A stretch of 64,000 bases of DNA from Anisakis pegreffii (lineage: Eukaryota > Nematoda > Chromadorea > Rhabditida > Anisakidae), in NCBI GenBank assembly GCA_035041965.1, contig JAPYMA010003055.1:62001-126000 (forward strand), in the 5' to 3' direction. The notes below the pieces were generated by a model, which was not told where the DNA came from, did no database searches, and saw only the letters and a list, made by a program, of their open reading frames with translations. Position 1 is the stretch's first letter; each line of letters opens with the position of its first letter. The translations under genes were made by a program, and so were the position numbers. Shown in pieces: positions 26,701 to 40,200 of the stretch.

Positions 26701-29700
26701 ATAAGAAATGCACATGTTTCCGTGCAAACCTGAGTAGACAGTTAGCTCGAAGATTGCAATCCGCCTATTGCTATTATTAACGTATTGATTGCTCTGCAGT
26801 GATCAATTCGCATGAATGAGCGCAACTGAGTTATCGAATTGAGATATGTCTAAGTAAAGGACTATATCTCCTCAGGAGAGCAAAATCGCTCAACAAAATA
26901 TATGTTTTTCTGAACGAACAGATCCAGTTGGATCGACTGGTGCAAAAAAATTTATATGTTACTGGGCAAACTTGAGCTCACGGTAACCTTGAATGTGGCA
27001 CCCGAGATTGTATTAACCTAATGGCTATATCTCCTCAAGTAGGTCAAACTGCTCAGAAAAATTTATAATAGTCTGAATCTAGAGGCTCCGCTGGATCCAA
27101 CGGTAATAAGAAATGCACATGCTTCCGGGCAAACTTGAGAAGACGTTTAGCTCGAAGACTGCAATCGGGCTGTTGGTAATATTAACGTATTGATTGCTCT
27201 GCAGTGATCAATTCGCATGAATGCGTTATCGAATTGAGATATGTCTAAGTAAAGGGCTGTATCTCCTCAGGAAAGCAAAACCGCTCAACAAAATATATGT
27301 TTTTCTGAACGAAGAGATCCAGTTGGATCGACTGGTGTAAAAAAATTCATATGTTACTGGGCAAACTTGAGGTTACGGTAACCTTGAATGTGGCACCCGT
27401 GATCGTATTAATAAGATGCCTATATCTCCTCAAGTAAGTCAAATTGCTCAGAAAAATTTATAATAGTCTGAATCTAGAGGCTCCGCTGGATCCAAGTGTG
27501 ATAAGAAATGCACATGTTTCCGTGCAAACCTGAGTAGACAGTTAGCTCGAAGATTGCAATCCGCCTATTGCTAATATTAACGTATTGATTGCTCTGCAGT
27601 GATCAATTCGTATGAATGAGCGCGACTACGTTATCGAGTTGAGATATGTCTAAGCAAAGGGCTATATGTCCTCAGGAAAGCAAAATCGCTCGACAAAATA
27701 AATGTTTTTCTGAACGAACAGATCCAGCTGGATCGACTGGTGCAAAAAAATTCATATGTTACTGGGCAAACTTGAGGTTACGGTAACCTTGAATGTGGCA
27801 CCCGAGACTGTATTAACTAAGTGGCTATATCTCGTCAATTAATTCAAACTGCTCGGAAAAAATTATAATAATCTGGATCTAGGGGCTCCGCTGGATGGAA
27901 CAATGATAAGAAATGCACATGTCTCCGTGCAAAACTGAGAAGACAGTTAGCTCGATGATTGCAATCCGCCTATTGGTAATATGAACGTATTGACTGCTCT
28001 GCAGTGATCAATTCGTATGAACGAGCGCGACTGTGTTATCGAATTGAGATATGTCTAAGTAAAGGGCTACATCTCCTCAGGAAAGCAAAATCGCTCAACA
28101 AAATATATGTTTTTCTGAACGAAGAGATCCAGTTGGATCGACTGGTGTAAAAAAATTCATATGTTACTGGGCAAACTTGAGGTTACGGTAACCTTGAATG
28201 TGGCACCCGAGATTGTATTAACTAAGTGGCTATATCTTCTCAAGTAAGTCAAACTGCTCAGAAAAATTTATAATAGTCTGAATCTAGAGGCTCCGCTGGA
28301 TCCAACGGTAATAAGAAATGCACATGCTTCCGGGCAAACTTGAGAAGACGTTCAGCTCGTAGACTGCAATCGGGCTATTGGTAATATTAACGTATTGATT
28401 GCTCTGCAGTGATCAATTCGCATGAATGCGTTATCGAATTGAGATATGTCTAAGTAAAGGGCTGTATCTCCTCAGGAAAGCAAAACCGCTCAACAAAATA
28501 TATGTTTTTCTGAACGAAGAGATCCAGTTGGATCGACTGGTGTAAAAAAATTCATATGTTACTGGGCAAACTTGAGGTTACGGTAACCTTGAATGTGGCA
28601 CCCGAGATTGTATTAACTGAGTGGCTATAATTCCTCAAGTAGGTCAAACTGCTCAGAAAAATTTATAATAGTCTGAATCTAGAGGCTCCGCTGGATCCAA
28701 CGATGATAAGAAATGCACATGTTTCCGGGCAAAACTGATTAGACAGTTAGCTCGAAGATTGCAATCCGCCTATTGCTATTATTAACGTATTGATTGCTCT
28801 GCAGTGATCAATTCGCATGAATGAGCGCAACTGAGTTATCGAATTGAGATATGTCTAAGTAAAGGGCTACATCTCCTCAGGAAAGCAAAATCGCTCAACA
28901 AAATATATGTTTTTCTGAACGAACAGATCCAGCTGGATCGACTGGTGCAAAAAAATTCATATGTTACTGGGCAAACTTGAGCTCACGGTAACCTTGAATG
29001 TGGCACCCGTGATCGTATTAATAAGATGCCTATATCTCCTCAAGTAAGTCAAATTGCTCGGAAAAAATTATAATAATCTGGATCTAGGGGCTCCGCTGGA
29101 TGGAACACTGATAAGAAATGCACATGTTTCCGGGCAAAACTGAGAAGACAGTTAGCTCGATGATTGCAATCCGCCTATTGGTAATATGAACGTATTGACT
29201 GCTCTGCAGTGATCAATTCGTATGAACGAGCGCGACTGTGTTATCGAATTGAGATATGTCTAAGTAAAGGGCTACATCTCCTCAGGAAAGCAAAATCGCT
29301 CAACAAAATATATGTTTTTCTGAACGAAGAGATCCAGTTGGATCGACTGGTGTAAAAAAATTCATATGTTACTGGGCAAACTTGAGGTTACGGTAACCTT
29401 GAATGTGGCACCCGTGATCGTATTAATAAGATGCCTATATCTCCTCAAGTATGTCAAATTGCTCAGAAAAATTTATAATAGTCTGAATCTAAAGGCTCCG
29501 CTGGATCCAAGTGTGATAAGAAATGCACATGTTTCCGTGCAAACCTGAGTAGACAGTTAGCTCGAAGATTGCAATCCGCCTATTGCTAATATTAACGTAT
29601 TGATTGCTCTGCAGTGATCAATTCGCATGAATGAGCGCGACTGAGTTATCGAATTGAGATATGTCTAAGTAAAGGACTATATCTCCTCAGGAAAGCAAAA

Positions 29701-32700
29701 TCGCTCAACAAAATATATGTTTTTCTGAACGAACGAGATCCAGTTGGATCGACTGGTGTAAAAAAATTCATATGTTACTGGGCAAACTTGAGGTTACGGT
29801 AACCTTGAATGTGGCACCCGTGATCGTATTAATAAGATGCCTATATCTCCTCAAGTAAGTCAAATTGCTCGGAAAAAATTATAATAATCTGGATCTAGGG
29901 GCTCCGCTGGATGGAACACTGATAAGAAATGCACATGTTTCCGGGCAAAACTGAGAAGACAGTTAGCTCGATGATTGCAATCCGCCTATTGGTAATATGA
30001 ACGTATTGACTGCTCTGCAGTGATCAATTCGTATGAACGAGCGCGACTGTGTTATCGAATTGAGATATGTCTAAGTAAAGGGCTACATCTCCTCAGGAAA
30101 GCAAAATCGCTCAACAAAATATATGTTTTTCTGAACGAAGAGATCCAGTTGGATCGACTGGTGTAAAAAAATTCATATGTTACTGGGCAAACTTGAGGTT
30201 ACGGTAACCTTGAATGTGGCACCCGTGATCGTATTAATAAGATGCCTATATCTCCTCAAGTAAGTCAAATTGCTCAGAAAAATTTATAACAGTCTGAATC
30301 TAGAGGCTCCGCTGGATCCAACGTGTGATAAGAAATGCACATGCTTCCGGGCAAACCTGAGAAGACAGTTAGCTCGAAGATTGCAATCCGCCTATTGGTA
30401 TTATTAACGTATTGATTGCTCTGCAGTGATCAATTCGCATGAATGAGCGCAACTGTGTTATCGAATTGAGATATGTCTAAGTAAAGGGCTACATCTCCTC
30501 AGGAAAGCAAAATCGCTCAACAAAATATATGTTTTTCTGAACGAACAGATCCAGCTGGATCGACTGGTGCAAAAAAATTCATATGTTACTGGGCAAACTT
30601 GAGGTTACGGTAACCTTGAATGTGGCACCCGTGATCGTATTAATAAGATGCCTATATCTCCTCATGTAAGTCAAATTGCTCAGAAAAATTTATAATAGTC
30701 TGAATCTAAAGGCCTCGCTGGATCCAAGTGTGATAAGAAATGCACATGCTTTCGGGCAAACCTGAGTAGACAGTTAGCTCGAAGATTGCAATCCGCCTAT
30801 TGCTAATATGAACGTATTGATTGCTCTGCAGTGATCAATTCGCATGAATGAGCGCGACTGAGTTATCGAATTGAGATATGTCTAAGCAAAGGACTATATC
30901 TCCTCAGGAGAGCAAAATCGCTCAACAAAATATATGTTTTTCTGAACGAACAGATCCAGTTGGATCGACTGGTGCAAAAAAATTCATATGTTACTGGGCA
31001 AACTTGAGCTTACGGTAACCTTGAATGTGGCACCCGTGATCGTATTAATAAGATGCCTATATCTCCTCAAGTAAGTCAAATTGCTCGGAAAAAATTATAA
31101 TAATCTGGATGTAGGGGCTCCGCTGGATGGAACACTGATAAGAAATGCACATGTTTTCGGGCAAAACTGAGAAGACAGTTAGCTCGATGATTGCAATCCG
31201 CCTATTGGTAATATGAACGTATTGACTGCTCTGCAGTGATCAATTCGCATGAATGAGCGCGACTGAGTTATCGAATTGAGATATGTCTAAGTAAAGGACA
31301 ATATCTCCTCAGGAAAGCAAAATCGCTCAACAAAATATATGTTTTTCTGAACGAAGAGATCCAGTTGGATCGACTGGTGTAAAAAAATTCATATGTTACT
31401 GGGCAAACTTGAGGTTACGGTAACCTTGAATGTGGCACCCGTGATCGTATTAATAAGATGCCTATATCTCCTCAAGTAAGTCAAATTGCTCGGGAAAAAT
31501 TATAATAATCTGGATCTAGGGGCTCCGCTGGATGGAACACTGATAAGAAATGCACATGTTTCCGGGCAAAACTGAGAAGACAGTTAGCTCGATGATTGCA
31601 ATCCGCCTATTGGTAATATGAACGTATTGACTGCTCTGCAGTGATCAATTCGTATGAACGAGCGCGACTGTGTTATCGAATTGAGATATGTCTAAGTAAA
31701 GGGCTACATCTCCTCAGGAAAGCAAAATCGCTCAACAAAATATATGTTTTTCTGAACGAAGAGATCCAGTTGGATCGACTGGTGTAAAAAAATTCATATG
31801 TTACTGGGCAAACTTGAGGTTACGGTAACCTTGAATGTGGCACCCGTGATCGTATTAATAAGATGCCTATATCTCCTCAATATGTCAAATTGCTCAGAAA
31901 AATTTATAATAGTCTGAATCTAAGGGCTCCGCTGGATCCAAGTGTGATAAGAAATGCACATGTTTCCGTGCAAACCTGAGTAGACAGTTAGCTCGAAGAT
32001 TGCAATCCGCCTATTGCTAATATTAACGTATTGATTGCTCTGCAGTGATCAATTCGCATGAATGAGCGCGACTGAGTTATCGAATTGAGATATGTCTAAG
32101 TAAAGGACTATATCTCCTCAGGAAAGCAAAATCGCTCAACAAAATATATGTTTTTCTGAACGAACAGATCCAGCTGGATCGACTGGTGCAAAAAAATTCA
32201 TATGTTACTGGGCAAACTTGAGGTTACGGTAACCTTGAATGTGGCACCCGAGATTGTATTAACTAAGTGGCTATATCTTCTCAAGTAAGTCAAACTGCTC
32301 AGAAAAATTTATAATAGTCTGAATCTAGAGGCTCCGCTGGATCCAACGGTAATAAGAAATGCACATGCTTCCGGGCAAACTTGAGAAGACGTTTAGCTCG
32401 AAGACTGCAATCGGGCTGTTGGTAATATTAACGTATTGATTGCTCTGCAGTGATCAATTCGCATGAATGAGCGCGACTGAGTTATCGAATTGAGATATGT
32501 CTAAGTAAAGGGCTATATCTCCTCAGGAAAGCAAAATCGCTCAACAAAATATATGTTTTTCTGAACGAAGAGATCCAGTTGGATCGACTGGTGTAAAAAA
32601 ATTCATATGTTACTGGGCAAACTTGAGGTTACGGTAACCTTGAATGTGGCACCCGAGATGGTATTAACTTAATGGCTATATCTCCTCAAGTAGGTCAAAC

Positions 32701-35700
32701 TGCTCAGAAAAATTTATAATAGTCTGAATCTAGAGGCTCCGCTGGATCCAACGGTGATAAGAAATGCACATGTTTCCGTGCAAACCTGAGTAGACAGTTA
32801 GCTCGAAGATTGCAATCCGCCTATTGCTAATATTAACGTATTGATTGCTCTGCAGTGATCAATTCGCATGAATGAGCGCGACTGAGTTATCGAATTGAGA
32901 TATGTCTAAGTAAAGGGCTGTATCTCCTCAGGAAAGCAAAACCGCTCAACAAAATATATGTTTTTCTGAACGAAGGGATCCAGTTGGATCGACTGGTGTA
33001 AAAAAATTGACATGTTACTGGGCAAACTTGAGCTCACGGTAACCTTGAATGTGGCACCCGTGATCGTATTAATAAGATGCCTATATCTCCTCAAGTAAGT
33101 CAAATTGCTCGGGAAAAATTATAATGATCTGGATCTAGGGGCTCCGCTGGATGGAACACTGATAAGAAATGCACATGTTTCCGGGCAAAACTGAGAAGAC
33201 AGTTAGATCGATGATTGCAATCCGCCTATTGGTAATATGAACGTATTGACTGCTCTGCAGTGATCAATTCGTATGAACGAGCGCGACTGTGTTATCGAAT
33301 TGAGATATGTCTAAGTAAAGGGCTACATCTCCTCAGGAAAGCAAAATCGCTCAACAAAATATATGTTTTTCTGAACGAAGAGATCCAGTTGGATCGACTG
33401 GTGTAAAAAAATTCATATGTTACTGGGCAAACTTGAGGTTACGGTAACCTTGAATGTGGCACCCGTGATCGTATTAACTAAGATGGCTATATCTCCTCAA
33501 GTAAGTCAAATTGCTCAGAAAAATTTATAATAGTCTGAATCTAAGGGCTCCGCTGGATCCAAGTGTTATAAGAAATGCACATGTTTCCGTGCAAACCTGA
33601 GTAGACAGTTAGCTCGAAGATTGCAATCCGCCTATTGCTAATATTAACGTATTGATTGCTCTGCAGTGATCAATTCGCATGAATGCGTTATCGAATTGAG
33701 ATATGTCTAAGTAAAGGGCTGTATCTCCTCAGGAAAGCAAAACCGCTCAACAAAATATATGTTTTTCTGAACGAAGGGATCCAGTTGGATCGACTGGTGT
33801 AAAAAAATTCACATGTTACTGGGCAAACTTGAGGTTACGGTAACCTTGAATGTGGCACCCGTGATCGTATTAATAAGATGCCTATATCTCCTCAAGTAAG
33901 TCAAATTGCTCGGGAAAAATTATAATAATCTGGATCTAGGGGCTCCGCTGGATGGAACACTGATAAGAAATGCACATGTTTCCGGGCAAAACTGAGAAGA
34001 CAGTTAGCTCGAAGATTGCAATCCGCCTATGGGTAATATGAACGTATTGACTGCTCTGCAGTGATCAATTCGTATGAACGAGCGCGACTGTGTTATCGAA
34101 TTGAGATATGTCTAAGTAAAGGGCTACATCTCCTCAGGAAAGCAAAATCGCTCAACAAAATATATGTTTTTCTGAACGAACAGATCCAGCTGGATCGACT
34201 GGTGCAAAAAAATTCATATGTTACTGGGCAAACTTGAGCTCACGGTAACCTTGAATGTGGCACCCGAGATTGTATTAACTTAATGGCTATATCTCCTCAA
34301 GTAGGTCAAACTGCTCAGAAAAATTTATAATAGTCTGAATCTAGAGGCTCCGCTGGATCCAAGTGTGATAAGAAATGCACATGTTTCCGGGCAAACTTGA
34401 GAAGACGTTTAGCTCGAAGACTGCAATCGGGCTGTTGGTAATATTAACGTATTGATTGCTCTGCAGTGATCAATTCGCATGAATGCGTTATCGAATTGAG
34501 ATATGTCTAAGTAAAGGGCTGTATCTCCTCAGGAAAGCAAAACCGCTCAACAAAATATATGTTTTTCTGAACGAAGGGATCCAGTTGGATCGACTGGTGT
34601 AAAAAAATTCACATGTTACTGGGCAAACTTGAGGTTACGGTAACCTTGAATGTGGCACCCGTGATCGTATTAATAAGATGCCTATATCTCCTCAAGTAAG
34701 TCAAATTGCTCGGAAAAAATTATAATAATCTGGATCTAGGGGTTCCGCTGGATGGAACACTGATAAGAAATGCACATGTTTCCGGGCAAAACTGAGAAGA
34801 CAGTTAGCTCGATGATTGCAATCCGCCTATTGGTAATATGAACGTATTGACTGCTCTGCAGTGATCAATTCGTATGAACGAGCGCGACTGTGTTATCGAA
34901 TTGAGATATGTCTAAGTAAAGGACTATATCTCCTCAGGAGAGCAAAATCGCTCAACAAAATATATGTTTTTCTGAACGAACAGATCCAGTTGGATCGACT
35001 GGTGCAAAAAAATTCATATGTTACTGGGCAAACTTGAGCTCACGGTAACCTTGAATGTGGCACCCGAGATTGTATTAACTTAATGGCTATATCTCCTCAA
35101 GTAGGTCAAACTGCTCAGAAAAATTTATAATAGTCTGAATCTAGAGGCTCCGCTGGATCCAACGATGATAAGAAATGCACATGTTTCCGGGCAAAACTGA
35201 GAAGACAGTTAGCTCGATGATTGCAATCCGCCTATTGGTAATATGAACGTATTGACTGCTCTGCAGTGATCAATTCGTATGAACGAGCGCGACTGTGTTA
35301 TCGAATTGAGATATGTCTAAGTAAAGGGCTACATCTCCTCAGGAAAGCAAAATCGCTCAACAAAATATATGTTTTTCTGAACGAACAGATCCAGTTGGAT
35401 CGACTGGTGCAAAAAAATTCATATGTTACTGGGCAAACTTGAGGTTACGGTAACCTTGAATGTGGCACCCGTGATCGTATTAACTAAGATGCCTATATCT
35501 CCTCAATTAAGTCAAATTGCTCAGAAAAATTTATAATAGTCTGAATCTAAAGGCTCCGCTGGATCCAAGTGTGATAAGAAATGCACATGTTTCCGTGCAA
35601 ACCTGAGTAGACAGTTAGCTCGAAGATTGCAATCCGCCTATTGCTAATATTAACGTATTGATTGCTCTGCAGTGATCAATTCGCATGAATGAGCGCGACT

Positions 35701-38240
35701 GAGTTATCGAATTGAGATATGTCTAAGTAAAGGACTATATCTCCTCAGGAAAGCAAAATCGCTCAACAAAATATATGTTTTTCTGAACGAACAGATCCAG
35801 CTGGATCGACTGGTGCAAAAAAATTCATATGTTACTGGGCAAACTTGAGCTCACGGTAACCTTGAATGTGGCACCCGAGATTGTATTAACTTAATGGCTA
35901 TATCTCCTCAAGTAGGTCAAACTGCTCAGAAAAATTTATAATAGTCTGAATCTAGAGGCTCCGCTGGATCCAACGATGATAAGAAATGCACATGTTTCCG
36001 TGCAAACCTGAGTAGACAGTTAGCTCGAAGATTGCAATCCGCCTATTGCTATTATTAACGTATTGATTGCTCTGCAGTGATCAATTCGCATGAATGAGCG
36101 CAACTGAGTTATCGAATTGAGATATGTCTAAGTAAAGGACTATATCTCCTCAGGAGAGCAAAATCGCTCAACAAAATATATGTTTTTCTGAACGAACAGA
36201 TCCAGTTGGATCGACTGGTGCAAAAAAATTCATATGTTACTTGGCAAACTTGAGCTCACGGTAACCTTGAATGTGGCACCCGTGATCGTATTAATAAGAT
36301 GCCTATATCTCCTCAAGTAAGTCAAATTGCTCGGAAAAAATTATAATAATCTGGATCTAGGGGTTCCGCTGGATGGAACACTGATAAGAAATGCACATGT
36401 TTCCGGGCAAAACTGAGAAGACAGTTAGCTCGATGATTGCAATCCGCCTATTGGTAATATGAACGTATTGACTGCTCTGCAGTGATCAATTCGTATGAAC
36501 GAGCGCGACTGTGTTATCGAATTGAGATATGTCTAAGTAAAGGGCTACATCTCCTCAGGAAAGCAAAATCGCTCAACAAAATATATGTTTTTCTGAACGA
36601 AGAGATCCAGTTGGATCGACTGGTGTAAAAAAATTCATATGTTACTGGGCAAACTTGAGGTTACGGTAACCTTGAATGTGGCACCCGTGATCGTATTAAT
36701 AAGATGCCTATATCTCCTCAAGTAAGTCAAATTGCTCAGAAAAATTTATAATAGTCTGAATCTAAGGGCTCCGCTGGATCCAAGTGTGATAAGAAATGCA
36801 CATGTTTCCGTGCAAACCTGAGTAGACAGTTAGCTCGAAGATTGCAATCCGCCTATTGCTAATATTAACGTATTGATTGCTCTGCAGTGATCAATTCGCA
36901 TGAATGAGCGCGACTGAGTTATCGAATTGAGATATGTCTAAGTAAAGGACTATATCTCCTCAGGAAAGCAAAATCGCTCAACAAAATATATGTTTTTCTG
37001 AACGAACAGATCCAGATGGATCGACTGGTGCAAAAAAATTCATATGTTACTGGGCAAACTTGAGCTCACGGTAACCTTGAATGTGGCACCCGTGATCGTA
37101 TTAATAAGATGCCTATATCTCCTCAAGTAAGTCAAATTGCTCGGAAAAAATTATAATAATCTGGATCTAGGGGCTCCGCTGGATGGAACACTGATAAGAA
37201 ATGCACATGTTTCCGGGCAAAACTGAGAAGACAGTTAGCTCGATGATTGCAATCCGCCTATTGGTAATATGAACGTATTGACTGCTCTGCAGTGATCAAT
37301 TCGTATGAACGAGCGCGACTGTGTTATCGAATTGAGATATGTCTAAGTAAAGGGCTACATCTCCTCAGGAAAGCAAAATCGCTCAACAAAATATATGTTT
37401 TTCTGAACGAAGAGATCCAGTTGGATCGACTGGTGTAAAAAAATTCATATGTTACTGGGCAAACTTGAGGTTACGGTAACCTTGAATGTGGCACCCGTGA
37501 TCGTATTAATAAGATGCCTATATCTCCTCAAGTAAGTCAAATTGCTCAGAAAAATTTATAATAGTCTGAATCTAAGGGCTCCGCTGGATCCAACGATGAT
37601 AAGAAATGCACATGTTTCCGGGCAAAACTGAGAAGACAGTTAGCTCGATGATTGCAATCCGCCTATTGGTAATATGAACGTATTGACTGCTCTGCAGTGA
37701 TCAATTCGTATGAACGAGCGCGACTGTGTTATCGAATTGAGATATGTCTAAGTAAAGGGCTACATCTCCTCAGGAAAGCAAAATCGCTCAACAAAATATA
37801 TGTATTTCTGAACGAACAGATCCAGTTGGATCGACTGGTGCAAAAGAAATTATAATTTATTGGGCAAACTTGAGCTTACGGTAACCTTGAAACTGGCGCC
37901 CGAGATANNNNNNNNNNNNNNNNNNNNNNNNNNNNNNNNNNNNNNNNNNNNNNNNNNNNNNNNNNNNNNNNNNNNNNNNNNNNNNNNNNNNNNNNNNNNN
38001 NNNNNNNNNNNNNNNNNNNNNNNNNNNNNNNNNNNNNNNNNNNNNNNNNNNNNNNNNNNNNNNNNNNNNNNNNNNNNNNNNNNNNNNNNNNNNNNNNNNN
38101 AAGAATTGCGGTTGTTTCCGGGCATATCTGAGAAGACGGTTACCTCGAAGTTCGCAATCCGCCTATTGTTAATATGAACGTATTGATTGCTCTATCGTGA
38201 TCAATTTGTATGAATGAGCGCGACGGCGCTATCTAATTGA
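14749..38240. repeat. Tandem satellite array, about 405-bp unit
   Basis: Fifty-eight starts of GAGATATGTCTAAGTAAAG (or one-base variants) occur at regular spacing from 14749 to 37739, followed by a diverged partial unit ending near 38240. Spacing is 404-408 bp for most units and 394-397 bp for ten of them; the short class lacks GAGCGCGACT. Each unit is an ancestral dimer. Half A starts CTATATCTCCTCAGG, half B starts CTATATCTCCTCAAG about 166 bp later, and ordered blocks (GCTCA, TCTGAA, GCTGGATC, GGGCAAAC-TGAG, TATTAAC) recur in both; half B carries about 75 extra bases. Copies are nearly identical by eye from about 17 to 26 kb and more varied from 27.6 kb on. No frame stays open across units, so it is non-coding as far as can be seen. 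Confidence 0.97.
37908..38100. other. Assembly gap (193 N) inside the satellite
   Basis: The run of N lies within one satellite unit: sequence to the left is half A, to the right late half B. The units next to it are the most diverged of the array (e.g. GTATTTCTG, AAGAAATTATAATTTATTGGG). The true array may therefore be longer than shown, since such gaps often mark collapsed tandem repeats. Confidence 0.95.
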
Positions 38241-40200
38241 CATAGATGTGGTAAAATGGCTATATCTTTTCCGGTTCATTGAGAAATTGCTCATCGACGA
38301 GCACCAGATTCAAGTGCGATCATGCGGTTCACTTCAAATACATCCTTGTTGTGATGGTCATCGTTATCGTAATTTCATCACATGCCCATCCTCACAGTCA
38401 GGATTGACCTGTGTAATTGAAGCAGGTTTATTGCTAAAAGTGATTGCGGCTACCTCACAACAAAAACTGTAATTTTTGCGCACAAGCGTGTTAATCTCGT
38501 GCCGGTTAATTTTTTTTTGTTTGAGTGACTATTCGGAGAAGATGAATTGATGAAGTCAACGTTGGAGATCGTATTTGCGGGATTTAAAATTCAATTTTAT
38601 GTGTTTTCTTTTCCGTTGTTGGTAACCTAAAGTTTTATGTGCTCACAATGTTCTAAAAATCTATCTAGTCATAATCCATCAGGAGAAACATAGCTATTAT
38701 CGATGAACACGTATTGTGTTTTTAAAGGATTGTTGTTGTTTGTTCTGATTGCGTGAAGTCAGCGCGAGTAAACTGAAGTGCGCTGCTGTTTAAAATGACG
38801 TCCTTTTATAAAAATGTTAGGTGGGTGCAGTAAAAAATATCGAAAATGTGATGAAATCGAATAGAGCTCAACAATATTTACATTTTCGCTATTCCAACGA
38901 TTTAGATAGCTCTATGAAGTTGCGTAACAGTCGTCATACGGCTCTAATATGGGTTATATTCGCTTCGTTGATTAGTTGCCGAAAATTGCGGTGATCCACT
39001 CACATAAATGCAAAATATTCCAGAGTCTTTGACAAGGCAGAATGTCTTATAGCATGATTTAATATAGCAAGAAGAGATAAACAAAAAACGAATGCCTTAA
39101 AACGAATGCAACAAAATGAAGCGGATGAGAGGTTTGTATCGAGTGAACACCTGTCGTCTTATATTTGTATCGAGTGAAATCATTTGAGATAGATTTTAGG
39201 TTTTGATGTTGTGAATATCACATCGAAATTGTAGTAAGCTTTCGAATATTCACCTCATTAAAGTGCTATCTACAACGGGGGTGCTTTCAAGAGATCAATT
39301 GGATGTTTTGATCCCAAAAGATCGAAGGTACTTCATGTTGATTGAGTGAACTCCCGCAAGTTAAATCTTTAGCCTTCTTCAAAGCTTCAGTGCTTCTCTA
39401 AAAATTCAGAGATTCCACCAAATCCGCACAGCGAATGTCTGGAACTCGATTTGAAACCAGCACTGTCAGCGTCACTTTGCCAGTCCCAGTTGCAGGCATT
39501 CACAAAATGGTTTTGAAAACTACTAAACAACAGTTCCCTTCAGCGGATGATCATGATATTGTGAGATGCAATGCTCATTGTGGCCACCATAGAAGCTCCG
39601 TTATTTCGTGGTGACTGCTTGAAATGGCCAGCGATATGCTAATAAGTCCATCAATTAGTTGAAAGCAAACCTGCTGGAGGATTTTCGGATCGGATTAGTA
39701 ATATTGAGATGATTTGTTTTCTTTCAATTTAGTTTGTGATGATGAAGGGAGTGATGATGTAAAATGAATTGTTGTTTTTCATAACCCTAAAGCTGATGAA
39801 GTTATAGCATTATATGGCATTGCCAAGCGCTTCAAGACTGCTTGTTTCGAATCGTAATTCCCAGCTGATGATAAGTGCCTAATGGATTCTTTATGAAATG
39901 TTCGCGTCCGAAGTAACTAAAAATAGTAGTAGGATGAATAGCGTGTGAATATGTTGAATTATAGCCGATTATTGACGTGATAGATAGAAATGCAAATTGA
40001 TAGGAATTAATAGAAGTGTCACTCGTATTCCTTGTTTTATTATGCACATAATCATCATCCAGGCAAACACGGGCGTCACTCAGCTGGAACATCGTTCAGT
40101 TTCAACTAGCATTTATGACGCTGAATGACGATGCCTCGGATTCGAGTGATTACTGTCTGATAGTGAGATGTACGCTGAATAATTTATTAAGGCTGACATC
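38241..40200. other. Gene-poor right flank of the satellite
   Basis: Unique-looking sequence begins after the last degenerate unit. A 74-codon frame (38248-38472, plus) straddles the edge and has several cysteines but no recognisable domain; I regard it as chance. A more protein-like short frame at 39435-39614 is listed separately. Confidence 0.45.
39435..39614 (+). CDS. Candidate short ORF, 59 codons
   Basis: The frame runs from ATG at 39435 to TGA at 39612-39614 and stays open upstream to a stop near 39400. A possible acceptor (AAAATTCAG) lies just inside that stop. The product has mixed composition (TVSVTLPVPVAGIHK, then CNAHCGHH). Local GC is above background, which lengthens chance frames. 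No partner exon or family was recognised. Confidence 0.22.
   Translation: MSGTRFETSTVSVTLPVPVAGIHKMVLKTTKQQFPSADDHDIVRCNAHCGHHRSSVISW

Noticed and set aside
37850..38177. Open frames on both strands across the N gap
   Set aside because: They are open only because unknown bases are read as X.
14749..38240. CRISPR array
   Set aside because: Repeats are head-to-tail without unique spacers, units are about 405 bp, and the DNA is eukaryotic.
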